Source: Sinorhizobium glycinis (GTDB taxonomy: Bacteria; Pseudomonadota; Alphaproteobacteria; Rhizobiales; Rhizobiaceae). From it: a DNA stretch of 64,000 bases. The notes beneath the pieces were generated by a model. That model did not search any database and had not been told where the DNA came from. It worked only from the letters and a program-made list of their open reading frames with translations. The stretch is from NCBI RefSeq assembly GCF_001651865.1, contig NZ_LPUX01000055.1, forward strand, positions 124,001-188,000, read 5' to 3'. Position 1 is the stretch's first letter, and each line of letters starts with the position of its first letter. Positions 62,552-64,000 of this stretch are shown one piece after another. Made by a program: the position numbers and the translations under genes.

Positions 62552-63310
62552 CGTCTTGCTGCCTTTTACTACGAATTCGGGCCGGGAAGTCAGGAGGCCA
62601 CGGAACGGGGCTCGACTGTGGGTTGTCAGGATGGAGCGTAAACGCGGTTCTCCAGGGCGGCGCAGCGCGCATGATGTCGATCGGCGTCGAGACATAGGCG
62701 CCCTATTCACGATATCCGTCACTCCTATCGGGCGGCGCCTGGCAGCGCCGTTTCAACAGAACAGACTTGAGCTCACATTGAATAAACTAGGCCATTTGCA
62801 GAGAAAAAATATGGCAGTGCAGCAGAAAAATGATGGAGGCCATGCTGCATCGCACCCAAGCGGCGAAGTTTTCGACGGCAAGCCCTTACCTGCATAGGGC
62901 AGCCATTCAGGATAAATCCCTGTTTCCTCGCATGTTGCGAAAACTGTGCCCCGCAAAATTTGGGGGCAATTGCAAGTTGAGAGAAGAGGCTGTGAATTTT
63001 CCAAGACGGACGCGATTTTTCCGACTTGGAACCGATGTTTCGGGCGGTTGCAGAGGGGAAATGCGGCAAGGATGAGGCGGGGGCTTCCAGTCAGCGCCGC
63101 CGCGGCTCAAGATAAATCGATTCGCACTAGCGACCGTTCGCAGAACTCGGGACCGGCGCCGAGCGGGCTAGTGAAGCCGTCCGGCGACCGCTGCCGCGCG
63201 CCGAGGGCGGGGCATTCCCACGGGTGATTACCCCTAAAATGTTTCTGGAAAATTGCCCTGCTTAAGACAATAGTATTTGCATACTTCAGTGCTTTCAGTA
63301 CCAAAGCAAG
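62552..63310. other. Long non-coding stretch upstream of exoK
   Basis: About 760 bases with no supported protein gene on either strand. It should contain the exoK promoter. A CGGCGC/GCGCCG hairpin lies near 62734-62751, and the region from 63230 to 63310 is A/T-rich, ahead of the plus-strand terminator at 63311-63336. A remnant of exoH was looked for and not seen. Confidence 0.45.
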
Positions 63311-63336
63311 CCCGCCGCGCAATCGGCGGGTTTTTT
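63311..63336 (+). terminator. Orphan rho-independent terminator
   Basis: CCCGCCG (63311-63317) and CGGCGGG (63324-63330) pair around CGCAAT and are followed by six T residues. No plus-strand gene precedes it, so it may end an unannotated small RNA. Confidence 0.75.
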
Positions 63337-63375
63337 GCGAACAGGTACGGGCGCATCGCTGCCCACGCCGCCGGG

Positions 63376-63633
63376 CTACTCGTCCTTGGACTTGGCTGAG
63401 ATCGTGTCCGGATTGCTCCCCCGGAAGGGCTTTCTCAGTTCGTCTAGTTCAGCCTGACGCTCTGCCGCTATGACCGGTTCCCTTGATTTCAGCGAAGGCA
63501 TCAGGATGGCTGCCAGCAGGCCGATCGGGCCAAGCACGCAACCGATCAGCAGCCAAAGAAGACTGTGTCCGCCCCTCACCGCAGCGACGACCGCGGTCGC
63601 GATGGCGCAGAATATCCAGAACTCGACGATCAT
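63376..63633 (-). CDS. Small hypothetical membrane protein
   Basis: An 85-residue protein with two hydrophobic segments (MIVEFWIFCAIATAVVAAV and LLWLLIGCVLGPIGLLAAIL) and a charged C-terminal tail of about 35 residues. The layout resembles small proteins of Rhizobiales without assigned function. GTGAGAG lies upstream of the ATG. It is on the same strand as, and downstream of, the thermonuclease gene. Confidence 0.7.
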   Translation of the reverse strand: MIVEFWIFCAIATAVVAAVRGGHSLLWLLIGCVLGPIGLLAAILMPSLKSREPVIAAERQAELDELRKPFRGSNPDTISAKSKDE

Positions 63634-63670
63634 TGACTCTCACTTGACACCTACGAGGGAAGCCCTCGGA

Positions 63671-64000
63671 TTACTCTTCCGCTACGCGTTGGGAGCCTTC
63701 TGCTCTGGGTTGCCCTCGCCACATCCCGGCCCGGAGTGATCGTGCCATTTCCTGTGCGGCGGCGTACAGTCCCCTGTCGTGGTTTTCCCTGTTTATTGCG
63801 TAGCCGGATTCGACCAGCCAGCGGTTCACGTCTTTCCCGTCCGCTCGGAAACATGTGCCGATGTAACGACCGTAACGGTCGCGGCCCGCGAATTCGCAGC
63901 GGATGGGACGGGACGCCGAAAGAAATGCATCCAGGGCCAGCGACGATTCCTTGCCGCACCGGTAGTCTGCTCCGGATTCGTCGAGGCAGACCTGCCAATC
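63671..64000 (-). CDS. Thermonuclease-family protein, 5' end cut by window edge
   Basis: The last 109 codons and the stop of a gene that begins outside the window. The visible part has RPIRCEFAGRDRYGRYIGTC and DVNRWLVESGYAINREN, then AAAQEMARSLRAGMWRGQ. This is the C-terminal half of the staphylococcal-nuclease-like fold, including the catalytic-region Arg residues of GRDRYGR. Such proteins are small, usually exported nucleases. It lies 37 bases upstream of the small membrane protein gene. Confidence 0.85.
   Translation of the reverse strand, partial: DWQVCLDESGADYRCGKESSLALDAFLSASRPIRCEFAGRDRYGRYIGTCFRADGKDVNRWLVESGYAINRENHDRGLYAAAQEMARSLRAGMWRGQPRAEGSQRVAEE

Noticed and set aside
62753-63069. 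Possible exoH remnant on the minus strand upstream of exoK
   Set aside because: The short frames contain no acyltransferase-like membrane segments or motifs and do not resemble ExoH.

Overview
The window looks like part of a Sinorhizobium/Ensifer replicon, most probably the pSymB-type chromid. The pointers are the succinoglycan-type exo genes (exoP, exoN, exoO, exoM, exoA, exoL, exoK) beside thiD, a cyoABCD quinol oxidase set with SURF1, an EcfG-type sigma factor nearby, several DUF982 proteins, high-GC coding sequence, and many copies of rhizobial intergenic mosaic repeats. This is inference from gene content and order; no sequence search was possible. No tRNA, rRNA, CRISPR array, insertion sequence or prophage was seen.

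Layout. 0-7.4 kb: an AraC regulator cut by the left edge, a small XRE regulator, and an RND efflux pair with its TetR repressor. 7.6-13.7 kb: an RTX serralysin, an amidinotransferase-family hydrolase plus ornithine cyclodeaminase operon facing an Lrp/AsnC regulator, and two exported proteins (DUF922, DUF992). 13.9-20.8 kb: SURF1, cyoDCBA and an MFS transporter. 20.9-31.9 kb: a dense set of small genes around an EcfG-type sigma factor and a NepR-like anti-sigma gene. Eight sites fit the RpoE2/EcfG promoter pattern GGAAC-N18/19-TT, and one of them drives what looks like a small RNA. 32.0-39.3 kb: a LacI-controlled ABC sugar importer with a GH127 beta-L-arabinofuranosidase. 39.4-48.5 kb: regulators (a frameshifted AraC, an intact AraC, three LuxR-type proteins, two of them with degenerate receivers) and a chemoreceptor. 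48.9-54 kb: a CapA-like protein, a phosphoribosyltransferase, a serine hydrolase, a 1-Cys peroxiredoxin, and a TPP riboswitch with thiD. 54-62.6 kb: the exoKLAMONP block on the minus strand. 62.6-64 kb: a long non-coding stretch with an orphan terminator, a small membrane protein and a thermonuclease gene cut by the right edge.

How it fits together. The 22-29 kb segment reads as a general-stress-response island: the sigma gene has its own RpoE2-type promoter, and small genes of unknown function, an SDR enzyme operon, an iron-permease-family protein, a DUF982 gene and the putative sRNA have matching sites in the right orientation. The exo genes build and polymerise an exopolysaccharide: ExoN supplies UDP-glucose, ExoA/L/M/O add sugars, ExoP controls chain length and ExoK cleaves the polymer. 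exoH, which precedes exoK in S. meliloti, is missing here. Operators or RNA switches can be read directly for the TetR, LacI, Lrp and thiD units.
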